From Hysterangium stoloniferum (lineage: Eukaryota; Basidiomycota; Agaricomycetes; Hysterangiales; Hysterangiaceae), in NCBI GenBank assembly GCA_015178975.1, contig WHVD01000051.1, forward strand, positions 372,001 to 436,000: 64,000 bases of DNA. The letters run 5' to 3'. Shown piece after piece: positions 1-11,612 of the stretch (the first letter of the stretch is position 1; each line of letters starts with the position of its first letter). The translations under genes and the position numbers were made by a program. The notes below the pieces were generated by a model, which saw nothing but the letters and a program-made list of their open reading frames with translations, did not search any database and was not told where the DNA came from.

Positions 1-3000
1 CGGAACAGCGTACCCTAGAAATGAAGACCGATAAGAAGGAGAAGGAAGATCCCTACACCTTCCTTTTGGATGTTAGGGATGTAAGTTGTAGGGCTACTGC
101 CGTTGTCTAGTGCATAACACCAATGCCTGAGTTTAGAAAGATGGAAATCGAGCAGACGATCCAAACTATGATCCTAGGACACTCTTTATTCCTAAAAGTG
201 CATGGAATAGTTTCACGCCATTCGAAAAACAGGTAAGTTGATCTATTTATATACCACTTTGACCTACTATACTAAGACGAATGGATGTAGTTTTGGGAGG
301 CATGTATATAGCCTATACCGTGTTTTGCATTTGACTAACTACTACATATCCAGATCAAACAAAATCACTATGATACTGTGAGTATACATATATGCGCAGT
401 GCTCATTTATTTACTCCCTGCAGATCTTGTTTTTTCAAAAGGGGTGAGTGTCAGTCAATAGAAAGAGAACAGACTACATCTGACCGGCGATGGGAACAAA
501 GTAAATTCCTTGAAGTAAGTTTTTACAGCAGTGGACTTCTTCGTTTCTTACCTATGTTTTATAGTTGTATGAAGATGATGCGCGCATTGGCCATCGCGTC
601 TTCGACCTCAAGCTTACCCAGCGAGTCAAGATGTCTATGGTACACCTAATTCGTGGCTAGAAAGACACTACCTCACAAAAACTTCTGCTATTTAGGTGGG
701 CGTGCCTGAAATGTCGTTCAATTTTTGGGCTGCGTAAGTCCTCGCATTTCAGTGAACGATATATCATCTGCCTAACCAGCCATTATAGCAAATTTCTTGC
801 GAAAGGTATTCTTACGGCTGGCTTCATTGGGCAATACTCACTATTCATAAAGGGTATAAAGTTGGTCGTGTAGATCAGTCTGAAACTGCACTCGGCGCCG
901 AGATGCGTCGTACGGCAGATAAAGGAAAGGCAAACGTCGATAAGATTGTTAGGCGGTGAGTGAGTTATGGTCAGGAAACTCTTACGGTATCTGATGAGCC
1001 TCTCAGCGAACTTAATAAGGTTTATACGAACGGTACCATTGTGGATGGCGAACTTCTCCTCGATGAAGAAGCAGGTCATTGTGTCTCCATAAAAGAAGAT
1101 GCAGACAGCAACACTTTTGGAATTTGTGTCCTCGATAGCGCAACGTCCCAATTCGACCTGAGCTCTTTCACTGATGATGTCTGCAGAACAAAGCTGGAGA
1201 CCATCATGCGGCAACTACGTCCAAAAGAGATTCTTTTCACAAAGGTTTGTGGGAATCCTCCATCTTCGTAAGACATCTCGCTAAGTTTTGAGTAGGGCAA
1301 TTTATCAGTTACCACTACTCGCCTCTTTAAGAACGTTCTGGACGGATCTTGCCTCTGGACTGGACTTCGCCTTTCGGAAGGTTTTGCATTTGAGAAGACC
1401 ATTTCTGAGCTCAAGACAATGTTCCCAGATGATCCCGATGAGATGGAGGAAGGGAATGGTATTCCGGATGCCATAAAGGATATGATGGGGAATAGAGACG
1501 CCATTGAAGCACTCGGAGCGATGATATGGTATGAAGTACTTTCGGCGTGGTTACTGTCCGAAGTATAATTTACATTACGTTACAGGTATTTGCGGCAATT
1601 AAACATCGATAAAGATCTGTTAAGCATGAAAAACTTCAATATATACGACCCAATGAAGGAGGGCAAGGGCCTTGTCCTTGATGGTCAGACTCTGGCGCAT
1701 ATTGAAGTAGATCTTCCTCGAAGCGCAACGTTTACAGTACTGACCGGATGATTATATGAAGGTACTTGTCAATAGCGAAGGTGGTACGGAAGGCTCGTTA
1801 CTCAAATTACTGGGAAGATGTGCTACACCCTTTGGTATGTCATTCCAGGTATTCGGGACGACTATTGATATGCGTCTTTCAGGGAAAAGACTGTTCAGAT
1901 TGTGGCTGTGCATGCCTTTACGAGACATCAAACAGATTAGAGAACGGTATGTGTACATTCACCTTATGCGTGCAGGCACTGATGTTTGTATCATGCAGAC
2001 AAGATGCCGTTCAAGATTTGATCGATCATCCGACGTTCGAGGCTGAGTTCACCAAAATAGTCAAAAGCCTCCCCGATCTGGAGCGAATTGTGTCCAGAAT
2101 CCATGCGAAAAATTGCAAAGTCAAAGTGTTCTTGAAAGTCCTAGAGGTTTTTTTTTTCTCATCCTGATTAGGTTCTTTTGATAATAATGATATACAGTGC
2201 TTCACAAAATTGAACAAAGGGATTGCGGTGTTAACTGAAAATGCTGACTCTCTCGCCTCGTTAAGCATTCCGGGTTTGTTGCGAAGTGCACCGGATCTGT
2301 CCTCTCACATTGAGAACATTAAGAGTAGATTCCAGTGGCCGGAGAATGGTAAAATCTTATTTCTCTCCTGATGGGCATGTTGACCCAGGACAACCCCAGC
2401 AAATGTCGACGAACTTCTCCCGGTAGAAGGCAAAGATAAAGTATATGACGATATTCAGAACAAGACCTATGAATTGGAGGAAGAGTTGGCCGAGGGGCTC
2501 AAGACCCTTCAAAAGAAGCATGGGTAAAATTCTCTCGAGACATACAAACATAATCTGAACCTTGGCCCAGAATGAAGCTAAAGTACTGGCACAGTGCACA
2601 GGGCACTAAGGTGTGCCCATACTGCCCTCAATGTATCTGGAACCCTTACTCATTTTTCACTCAGGAAATATACCAAGTCGAAACCTCGGTCAATCAGAAA
2701 GATATACCCAAGGATTGGACAAAGACTGGGGCTACGAAAAGCGTCAAACGTTGGTCCGTGCCAAGTTTGGCGAAGCCTATCCGCCTGCTTAAGGAAACCC
2801 GCGAACAACGGAATACAGCTATCAAGGAATTCAAATATCGCCTCTATGCTGAATTTGATGCTGATCGCTCTGTGTGGTTGCGTGCTGTGAGGGTCATTGC
2901 TGAGCTTGATTGTCTGTTTAGCTTGGCCAAATCCTCCATAGCCATTGGCGAACCAGTATGCAAGCCAGTGTTTGTAGAATCGGAGTCTGCTTTTATCGAC

Positions 3001-4269
3001 TTCCAGGATCTGAGGCATCCGGCTCTAAATATTAAGGGCGATTTCATTCCTAACAATGTTCGCCTTGGTGGAAAAGTAGGACGTATTGCTCTGCTAACGG
3101 GGCCCAATATGGCGTATGTACATGTTTTCTGCTCGGATATTATGATATTAATTTTAAACCCTTAGCGGAAAATCAACTGTAACGCATTCCTGTTTACTAA
3201 TCGTCCATGTCTAGGCTTATAATTGTCTTTTTAGATGATGCGCATGACAGCAGCAGGTGTGATCATGGCGCAATTGGGAATGCTTGTTCCCGCAGAGAGT
3301 GCGAGGTTCGCCTTATCTTGGCTATGTAAAGAATCTTACTTAGGCAGGCTGTAGGCTCGCGCCTGTCGATTCTATATTAACTCGTATGGGCGCATACGAC
3401 AATATGTTTTCTAATTCAAGCACCTTCAAGGTAGAACTCGATGAATGGTTGGTGCAGTCTACCAGATTTGGGCTTCGTCAAGACGTTAATTTTTTTCTTC
3501 CTTCAGCTGTAAAATCCTTAGAGACGCAACACCGAAGTCCTTGGTCATATTGGATGGTGGGTTCATTGATTCTATCCGCTAACTAATCCTGATGTAAATT
3601 GATAAATTGTAGAACTTGGCCGAGGAACATCCACCTTCGTGAGTCCGTCCATTTCTTTAGAAAGTTGTTATTCACGCCTTGTTGTAGGATGGAATGGCAA
3701 TCGCAGGGGTACGTTCATCGAATACATTCATCCATTTGAGCTAATCTGAACTGGAAAATAGGCTGTCCTGCATCATTTAGCTACTCATACCCTCGCTTTA
3801 TCGTGCTTTGCTACTCACTATTCCTCACTTACCGATGATTTTGCTGATCACCCTAATATTCGAAACATGCATATGCAAACAATGGTCGATGAGGAAAAAC
3901 GAGAGGTCTGTCATATGTCATCTACTTCAGACACTCTTTTCTCAAAGCTGTATCCAGCTTCTCTTCCTTTACAAACTCGTCGAGGGCGTCGCGACAGGAT
4001 CATTCGGCACACATGTCGCTAATTTGGCAGGGGTGCCTCTAGACGTTGTCACTCGTGCCGAGGCAATCTCTAAAGATTTCGCTCAGAAATTCAAGGAAAA
4101 GCAGGCTAGCAAGAAGAATACAAGCTTGCCTATCACGACACAAGCTGACTTCGCCTATCTTTTCAAATTGGCGTCCAACACGATGGCCATTGAAGTCAAT
4201 GGTGGCAGGATAAAGGAAACGCTTAGAATATTAAAACTTGCTGTCACGAATCCGACATTGTATCATTAA
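1..4269 (+). CDS. MSH6: DNA mismatch repair protein MSH6 (MutS homologue), 5' partial
   Basis: MutS-family ATPase; with MSH2 it forms MutSalpha, which recognises base-base mismatches and small loops in the nucleus. The gene enters from the left edge, so its N-terminus is missing. Many exons separated by short introns can be followed. The mismatch-binding domain reads KGKFLELYEDDARIG around 430-590, which keeps the F-x-E wedge motif of MSH6 (F-L-E here). The ATPase domain near 3090-3200 has TGPNMA then GKST, with an intron (about 3114-3165) splitting the Walker A loop. ELGRGTSTF and DGMAIAG near 3610-3715 are the MutS signature, again split by an intron. The last exon (to 4269) holds VEGVATGSFGTHVANLAG. 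F-x-E together with this C-terminus favours MSH6 over MSH2 or MSH3. No clear break was seen. It ends about 55 bp from the convergent formyltransferase gene. Confidence 0.93.
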
Positions 4270-4324
4270 CGTCCATTACTGCATATTGAGCTAATGCTAC
4301 CATCCTTTTATTTTGTCTCGTCCT

Positions 4325-5762
4325 TCACAACACCTCAGGAGGAAACGGTTGTAGTTTCAGTATCCCGTTTTGTAGCCCGCTCGGTCGAATGCCATTCCAA
4401 AAGTCACCAGCGTTGACTTCACGTTTACCGGCTTGCTGTAGCCGTGTCACACTGATCTCGGTCTGTTTCGCACAGCGGATGATAATAGATTTTGTAGGAA
4501 TGTTGTAGATAGCATCACCTGGTCCTGTTAGCTTTGGATGTAAACTTGCCGGAGGTGAATGAACGTTGAACTCCTTGAGTTGCAGTGTAGGTGAATAAGG
4601 AAGTACAGTTACACAATTATGCTAAGAGGGCTTAGACGATTTAACAATACCTAAGATAATGGAAAGACGAACCAAATAGCCAGCGCCTTGATCGACTCTC
4701 TTAATTCGATGAGCATCCCAAGTATTCCAATCAATTTGGGTGGTTGATCGCAAAATCCCTGGCGCAAAAGTGACGCCCTCATTCGACTGTGGAGTAGATT
4801 TTGCCTATCTATAATGTAAGAGCGATGCTATGAAAGCACGAGAGGAAAAGGGGCTGACTGTTCCGGTGGACATGGCGCGGAGTGTTGACACCAATAACTT
4901 CCCGCCTGCTTCTGCCAGAGTATCCCGCAGCGATAAAAACGTGTTATCTGGGGGTAAATCCTAAAAATGATAGAAGTTCGTTAATAAACAAGGGATATAA
5001 CAAGCCCGAATACGCACGACAATTTGTGATGCCCAAATATCTCCTGTGTCGAAGCCGCTTCCCTTCACTTTGTTCAAGCCAATGACTGACACGCCGGTTG
5101 TACGCTGCCCGTCCATGATGGCATGCTGAATGGGGGCAGGTCCGCGATATAATGGTAACATAGAAGGGTGCACGTTCAGCCTGCGTGTTTCATGAAACGT
5201 TTTGAGGATTCGGGTGGGTATAATACGTCCAAAGGAAGCAGTGATTATAACGTTCCGAGGGCTGTTCAGTTCGTCGAGAAAGATTTGGGGAGTCTATGTC
5301 CTAGAGCTGTAAGTTTAAAGACCCAGTGCTAGCTGACGGCGTGGTCTTACTTCCCATCCTGCCAATCCGAGCTCCTTCTGTGGTACTGGGCGGGTCTTTA
5401 GGTTGAGAGATTGCGCTAGGTGCCGTAGTGGTGCTAGGATCGTTACTCAGACACGCGTGGAAGCTGTGGACGGTGAAGCTACTCACCGACATGCGAATCC
5501 CTACACCTGCGAGATGCCATTACATTCGGATTGGTAGCAACCCATATGTCCTCCCAAAGATCTAGTTGTGAACCCCATCTCTATGAATGCCAGCGAATGA
5601 CGGTGAGACAACGCACTGACCTGCAGCATCGTATACGTGCTTTAAGACAATACATGAAAAGTCATCCTGGCCCATGAAAAGGACTCTGAACTTATAGGCA
5701 GAGCTTGCCGGCGCCGTAGAAATATACCGAGAACATGCTCTAAGCATTAAGTCACCGCACAC
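4325..5762 (-). CDS. FMT1: Methionyl-tRNA formyltransferase (mitochondrial)
   Basis: Transfers a formyl group from 10-formyl-tetrahydrofolate to Met-tRNA for mitochondrial initiation. The first exon (5762 down to about 5625) has an R-rich start followed by FRVLFMGQDDFS, matching the family's N-terminal Rossmann strand; the leader could target mitochondria. A later exon contains NVHPSMLPLYRGPAPIQ and GFDTGDIW, which carry the catalytic Asn, His and Asp of the family. The C-terminal tail reads NAGDFWNGIRPSGLQNG before a stop at 4325-4327. At least four introns interrupt the gene, so the middle is less certain. The start is the first ATG of the leader exon. The next gene on the same strand is another folate one-carbon enzyme. 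Confidence 0.9.
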
Positions 5763-5991
5763 AAGTGGTAGTTGGGACGCACGACTGATTAATCACGTTT
5801 GTTTCCGATCTGCCTTTCATTTCTACAGCATTTTCATGTTTTAACATATAATTAATTGGTACATAAATACTAGTGCATTAAAGATAGGATACGGTAGGAT
5901 ACGCGGTTGTTGGTGAAGCTGCACATACATGAATATTATGCCCCATCGGCTATGTAAGGTTCCAATATAGATTTCTTTTTCATACGAATTC

Positions 5992-6952
5992 CTACTTGCG
6001 TCGTTTGGATATTAAACCTCTCGGGAAAACAACTTCATTAAGTCTCCAATCATGATCTTCCATTGGTATGGCCGCAGTTCCTTCCATGATCTGCTGTGTC
6101 AAAGATAAACCACCTTGACCCCAAAGATGAGTGCCAGATATCAAGAGAAAAAATATGTAATGGATGGTAGGACGCACAGAGAAAGGGCATCGGTACTGAT
6201 CGCGCTGCGGCAGTGGACTGATACGAAGTCAGGAAACGGTCATAATACCCTTTGCCGTGTCCCAATCTCGAAAGCGAGAGGTCGAATGCCACGCCTGCAG
6301 TGGAAGATCAGTACTTTGTCGGACTGCTATTACGTTCGCAAATGACTCGGAAACCTACCAGGAAGTAAGATAAGATCCAGTGTGGGACAGTCAGGATCCA
6401 TAACTACTCGGACACATGAAGACAGCTTGCATATAAGAATCCGCCAACAGCACACTTACCATTCATTCGACGCTTTCCATTTATTTCCAAAGATGGTTCT
6501 CTAATCCCCCACTTTCCACTGACCAAATTGTCCAAGTCCTGCTCGTCGTATATTCGCAGCATATCTATTTTGCCGCGAGCTTTGTCGATTCTGGGGATGA
6601 ATAAGATCTTGCCTGATTTAAGATTGTAATGATAAGTATGGCTATAATGGCATGATTTAGTGAAGGCCTTACCCTCGTTCAAAATGGTTCTGGCTATGAT
6701 ATTAGTATCGAGTTCACCAGAAGGCATGCTCAGATAGCAACTGATGGCTCTGGCAGCCTTGAATCTGGGATGGGATGTTATATGAGCTGAGACGAGTCCA
6801 GCTATAAATATATATGCCATCAATTCAGTCAAAATTGGTGAATTGCACGACTTACACTGAAAGGCGATCTCGGTATACGATAAACGGTCCAACGTCGCTC
6901 CCAACGTAGCTCGCAAAGCTTTCTTTCCGGCGACAACTGGGCTAATGGTCAT
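5992..6952 (-). CDS. FAU1: 5-formyltetrahydrofolate cyclo-ligase
   Basis: Converts 5-formyl-THF plus ATP to 5,10-methenyl-THF, returning stored folate to the one-carbon pool. The N-terminal exon begins at an ATG at 6952 and reads VAGKKALRATLGATLDRL, typical of the family; a non-ATG reading frame extends further upstream. The middle exons include SYLSMPSGELDTN and IPRIDKARGKIDMLR. The exon near 6230-6290 has LSRLGHGKGYYDRFL, the glycine-rich ATP/substrate loop. The last exon ends with MEDHDWRLNEVVFP and a stop at 5992. Introns lie near 6830, 6450, 6310 and 6120-6200. It sits directly upstream of the formyltransferase gene on the same strand, so the pair links folate recycling to a formyl-folate consumer. 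Confidence 0.9.
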
Positions 6953-7156
6953 TGTGGTAAGTATGAGCTGGCACAATTCGTGGGATGTAGGCAGGTGAGC
7001 GTGACTAAAATAAAATTTTACCCTTTACATACATTAAAACTTATTAAAGTACGTTCAGTAAACAAAAACTCCGAACACGTTGCCCAAATCTGAGATCTCT
7101 TAGAGTCACGCGGCGATTCCTGACCTGTTCAACAACACAATTTTCTGCCTAAGATT

Positions 7157-7740
7157 ATGGTTTGGGGCAAATTCACTCCTGCCAAGTTGAAACACAACCC
7201 TGGACCAGTAGCCAAAAACAAGAGCCGATGTGGTTGCGATTTACAAGCACGAAATCACAGTTTTCAAACGACAAGTCGACGGATCTCACTGTTCCGGCAT
7301 TAAACGCACTCTTACCACACTCTGGGAGCCGCCTCGGTCGGGTGTTGCCTTGTGCCACGGAATACAATAGAACAGCCACGTCGTTCTATGTAAGGCACAT
7401 CAGGGTACAACAAGAATTGCATACCCAAGTCTTGCCTGTACAGGGCGACTGTGAAAAAAAGTAGTGTGGGGGTAGAAGATATGCTCTATTACTAGGCCAA
7501 TCGCCTTATCTCGCTCGCCGTACAACTCGGGATAACAACCGCGGTGAGGGGGCACCGGTCAAGGAACTCGTGCCAATGATGGTGGCAAGACCTTGAGCAA
7601 GAATTGAAAAAAGCGCAGGCTGCAATGAATGATGGTGTTGATGTCAGCATATTTAGCTATCCGCCAAACTTAATGAAAAGATTAAGAGGGACGGCTTTGA
7701 AAGTTAAAACCATGTGTCAGTATGTATAGCTTTCGCTTAT
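7157..7740 (+). other. Possible small gene, not recognised
   Basis: An ATG at 7157 opens a frame reading MVWGKFTPAKLKHNPGPVAK and closing after roughly 50 codons. A second open stretch around 7600-7720 reads QELKKAQAAMNDGVDVS. Both look more protein-like than random sequence and could be exons of one small spliced gene, but I could not join them convincingly and recognise no family. It may equally be the divergent promoter region between the cyclo-ligase and PIG-P genes. Confidence 0.2.
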
Positions 7741-7803
7741 ATAGGAGTAAGTCATTCACTATATTGATGACCGGAAATACGAGGCGAACCATAGATTGTA
7801 TAA

Positions 7804-8359
7804 CTATCTGTCAGGACGAAAAAGGACCCGGTTGACAAGCCCAATGGGTATATCGTAAAGCTCCGGTAACGCGTCGGGGTCAGCCTGCCGCAAGTATGGA
7901 TTTGGCTGTCCTTGGGCGGGAACATGTGCGTATGAATCTGAGAACCGCATCAGCTACAGACATGGAATGCATTCCGCTAACAAACCTGTGATTGTGCGGA
8001 GATCACTGAACGACGGCGTGGCTGACAATGCTAATGCCCAATAAGAGAAATACGTGAGGAGAATTAATACCACCGAGTACGCTGGAATCAATAAAGCCCA
8101 TTCGCTTTGACATGATCAGTTAGGAGCTATTCCTTGCGCATTCTCCGAACTATTACCGAGAAGGGTACCACTCTACTCCGAGATTTCGGATGACCGAATC
8201 AGGCAATAATGCCCAAAAATGATATAGAATGAACGCTATTGAGGTGCCCGTGAGGGCGACAAAGCCGTAAAATTCCGCTGCGCGGCTGCGATGAGGACGC
8301 AAGTAAGGTGTGATGGGCGAGCGAGGGGAAGTCGGCAAGTCAGGATCTGGGACATCCAT
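7804..8359 (-). CDS. GPI19: PIG-P subunit of GPI-GlcNAc transferase
   Basis: Small membrane subunit of the ER complex that makes GlcNAc-phosphatidylinositol, the first step of GPI anchor synthesis. The chosen ATG at 8359 gives a short acidic, proline-rich leader, then the family signature AAEFYGFVALTG leading into a first membrane helix with FILYHFWALLPDS and a loop LGVEWYPSR. After an intron (about 8100-8150) comes WALLIPAYSVVLILLTYFSY, a second membrane helix. The tail reads TPSFSDLRTIT and, after another short intron, QADPDALPELYDIP with a stop at 7804-7806. Two helices with a conserved cytosolic tail is the normal PIG-P layout. The open frame extends about 23 codons upstream of the chosen ATG from a non-ATG codon. 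Confidence 0.88.
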
Positions 8360-8568
8360 ATTCGAGAATAGCAAGTAACAACGCTCTCCGTTGTACGGAA
8401 AGCTCCAAGTGTGACAGCGCCGTGACAATACGCGTTCACACTCCGACTCAAGCTTTCAGGCTGATCCTCTATCTTCACTTGCTTGCATATACCTGCTCCG
8501 GCGCCTTGCCATGCATTCCCATTCTCAGGAAAATAAATCACAAGAGTGGGCTGTTAGAGTCGACTGTG

Positions 8569-10332
8569 ATGGTATTGCTCCCAAACAGTGTGAGTTTCAT
8601 CGGCTTTTTTTGATATTTTAAGGCTTTTTCGCCGTTTAAAGGCTACCTTTCCTCTGTCCCTTTATTCGCATTACAGTTAACCCCCAAGATATATGCAAAT
8701 TTCTCCAGGCACGTGTGGGTGAGTATCTGGGTCTTAGACCCCAATTCCTTCTCGTTGCAGCATTGGTGTGTTGCAGGCCCTGTAAGTCGAGTATTTGAAA
8801 GCTTGGAGGGCGGCAAGAAGTGGATCAAAGTAGTGTTTGCAACTGAAGATGAACAGAAGTATGTTTTTGTAATCTTATGATCCAAGTGGATCTGTGCTGA
8901 CACCATCTGCTCAAATTAGGAAAGCATTGTCCATGACTCGATATTCCATCGGAGGAACAAACATGTGAGTGCTTTGGTCTACCTTGACACACACTCTCGC
9001 CTCCTTGTGCAATGAATGACTATATTGGCGCGCATATACCCTTGTTTTCATTCGGCTGGACGCGTACTGACGTTGTGGTAGCCAAGTTTCACTGTTGTCA
9101 ACAAAGCCGCCAACCCCATTTGTCAAACCTAAAAATAAGAATCGCCTTAAACCGAATCGCACCTCGGACACACGCCGAAATCTTTATGTCCTTAATCTGC
9201 CTCATGACCTGTCTGCGTGCGTGATAATCTTTCAGATGTCCTGTGTCGATTTTTAAGACTGGCGACATAGTCAAGCTTATTACGACCTGTTTGCGGCTCA
9301 TGGCACGCCGACCCATACTGTATTGCTCAAGACCCATGATTCATGTTCAAGACGGCGAGGCTTTGTCGTTATGTCTACTCATGACGAAGCTCAGGCGGTG
9401 ATCAACTGGCTCGATGGCGTCTGCATAAGGTCGCCATTTATTTATTCTTTACGATCGTACTAAGCATATACCGCCTTCTTGCAGAGGTTTTCAGTTGCGG
9501 ATTACGTGGGCTAATATCGATCGTTCGAACGGTTATTCTGATGCTTTGCTCTGCTCTCTTAGCTACATCTAATCCCTTTTCTCCTTCGCGTGTAGGGTTC
9601 CTCTCGGGATACGATCGTAGTACTTTTAGTCAAAATGAGAACTCTTCCATGCAGCCAGTTACGCCTTTAGACCCGACGCCGAATTCTAAATGCACTGGAC
9701 TTGACATGGACACCAGCACGATCGTTGCATCCAATATCCCCAGCTCGCTTTTTCTAACAAATGAAATGGATATTCTATTCAAACCTTTTGGAGCTATCAA
9801 AAATATTAAAATTGTGCCTGTTACACCCTCGCTCGGTAATTCTCCTACTGCAAATCCCCTGTCCAAGAGTCCTCCCCTTGCTCAGACTGCGATTATTACT
9901 TATGAGAAGGCTGCTGATGCGATCACTGCAAAAAATACGCTCCACGGACAGATTTATGATGGTCTCACTGTTGCTGTTGGCTTTGTATCAAATGTTGAGA
10001 AAGACGCGTCCGAAACCTCCCACTCTATTTGCTCGACACCGTTTATGCCATCAACTAATGCGCCTGCTTATCAAACCTATCATCGCGGAACTTTTCCTAG
10101 CTTGTCACCCACCGAAAACACCTTCCGTGGACTGCCAAGCGCCCCCCAGGAATTTGCCTCCTTTCGTTACGGTACAAACCAGGTGCCTGTTCGCTCTAGT
10201 AACTGGACGTCCTATACCCCGCTGCTGCCCCATAATTTCGGTCTTCAGTTTCAGCCTGCTGGTAATTCGCTTGCTTTTTCTGGCCCTAACAATCCCATGT
10301 ATGTAGGGGATTTCTTCTACGAGATTCGTTAA
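8569..10332 (+). CDS. RNA-binding protein with about three RRM domains
   Basis: Likely an mRNA-binding regulator. The proposed start ATG at 8569 gives short first exons. Spliced pieces near 8780-8965 read GPVSRVFESLEGGKKWIKVV and look like a partial or degenerate RRM. A second RRM follows across two exons: RRNLYVLNLPHDLS (about 9175-9215; RNP2-like) and SRRRGFVVMSTHDEA (about 9345-9395; RNP1-like), ending in QLRITWANIDRSNG after an intron at about 9430-9485. A third RRM in the last large exon (9541-10332) runs from STIVASNIP to GLTVAVGF. The C-terminus is rich in Ser, Pro, Thr and aromatic residues. The layout resembles fungal Nrd1/Msa1-type proteins, but that assignment is inference. The exon structure before 9300 is uncertain. 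Confidence 0.8.
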
Positions 10333-11385
10333 TACTTCGGGTCATTCAGGCCTTTCTTCCCATTCAATCGTCAAGGTCACGATAATCGTTGGCATGCAAA
10401 TTATTCTCCACAATTCTAAACGTCTAAATTGGAGCCCTTGTGGGTTGTACGTTCGTGAGTTGTACGGGTTGCTTTGTATGTTTCTAATGAGTATAAATAT
10501 AGTCTCGTTTTTTTTAGCTATGTTTTAGTATCAGTGGACATGACGAGCTTCCTGTCAAATCCTTTTTTTGTATTGAAACACGACATGATATGAAGGACAC
10601 AGGAAGGACAACGGAATAATGTACTTATTTTTTTTTCTTCTCATTTCGTATCATGGTTCAGTTGTTGTAATTCATTGTGACTGGGTCAATGCAGCTTTTG
10701 CATTACTCATAAGTAATTAATACATTGAAAACTTCTATACCCCAGCCACCGTTTTAAAATTAGAGAACAAACTGCGGGAATGACGACAAGGAACTCTTGT
10801 CACGAGGGACTGCGTGGCGCGAGAAAAGCAAATTTTCTTTTAGGAGAACCGTGGACAGGATTAGTACATGTATGCCCGAGAGTAGAGTTAATATTATTCT
10901 TAAACATATCGATAAATTTTCACTTAGATCAGGCAATGTGATTACTCAAAATGCGCCATGCTTGAAGGAGACATGTGCACAAAAAACTATATGATTAAGG
11001 AAGACTGGCTCCACCAGGAAGCGATAGTCATACAGGTCAGTCAAGATCATTGCAATGTTTACAAATTTCTTGGAAAGAGTCAGAGGACTGCACCACAACA
11101 CCAGTCATATTTTCATTTTGGGAGCTGAGAACAGTAACAATGGACGGACGGCTGTTGAGTTTCTTCTTTTGGTCACTTTGAAAGGATGGGCTTGCCAGCT
11201 ACATTGAAGGATAGTAGGTGCCCGATAAAGCAGATGCCCGTCGGCTATAATTAGGGTAAGGGTCAATAATCATGGGATAGCGAAAAAATATGTTACTGAT
11301 GTATGTCTTGCCTTACATAGGGTCAAACGCCAATAGATGCAAATGGGAAAAAAAGATCATCGGCCAAAATCCTGAGGTTGGTACA
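10333..11385. other. Intergenic region without a gene
   Basis: About 1 kb of AT-rich sequence with poly-T runs after the RRM gene (probable 3' UTR to roughly 10700). No convincing coding exon or repeat boundary was seen. Confidence 0.5.
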
Positions 11386-11612
11386 TGTTGGAACATGTAC
11401 ATCATGAACAACAGATCCTGAAGATCAGATCTATTTTCAGGACAACAAAGGAGTTGTGTCACTCACCCTTTCCTTTGTTCTGCTGCTTACTGTTCTCAGT
11501 GTTTTATTGTTCTACCAAAGATATATAAACAGTAGATATTACTTGACTGTACTTTAGTCCATTATACACTAATACAAGATTGACATACACAATTAAGTCT
11601 TGATTTTCAACA
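11386..11612 (+). mobile_element. Copia-like LTR, 227 bp
   Basis: Starts TGTTGGAACATG and ends GATTTTCAACA, so its tips form the short inverted repeat TGTTG/CAACA expected of an LTR. An ATATATAAAC box sits near 11528-11540, and a likely initiator region follows. Immediately after the LTR comes GGTTATGGGCCCCAG, which looks like a fungal copia primer-binding or leader segment. A related segment, ATTATGGGCCCCA, occurs at about 47290. A matching second LTR was not found in the window. Confidence 0.5.
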
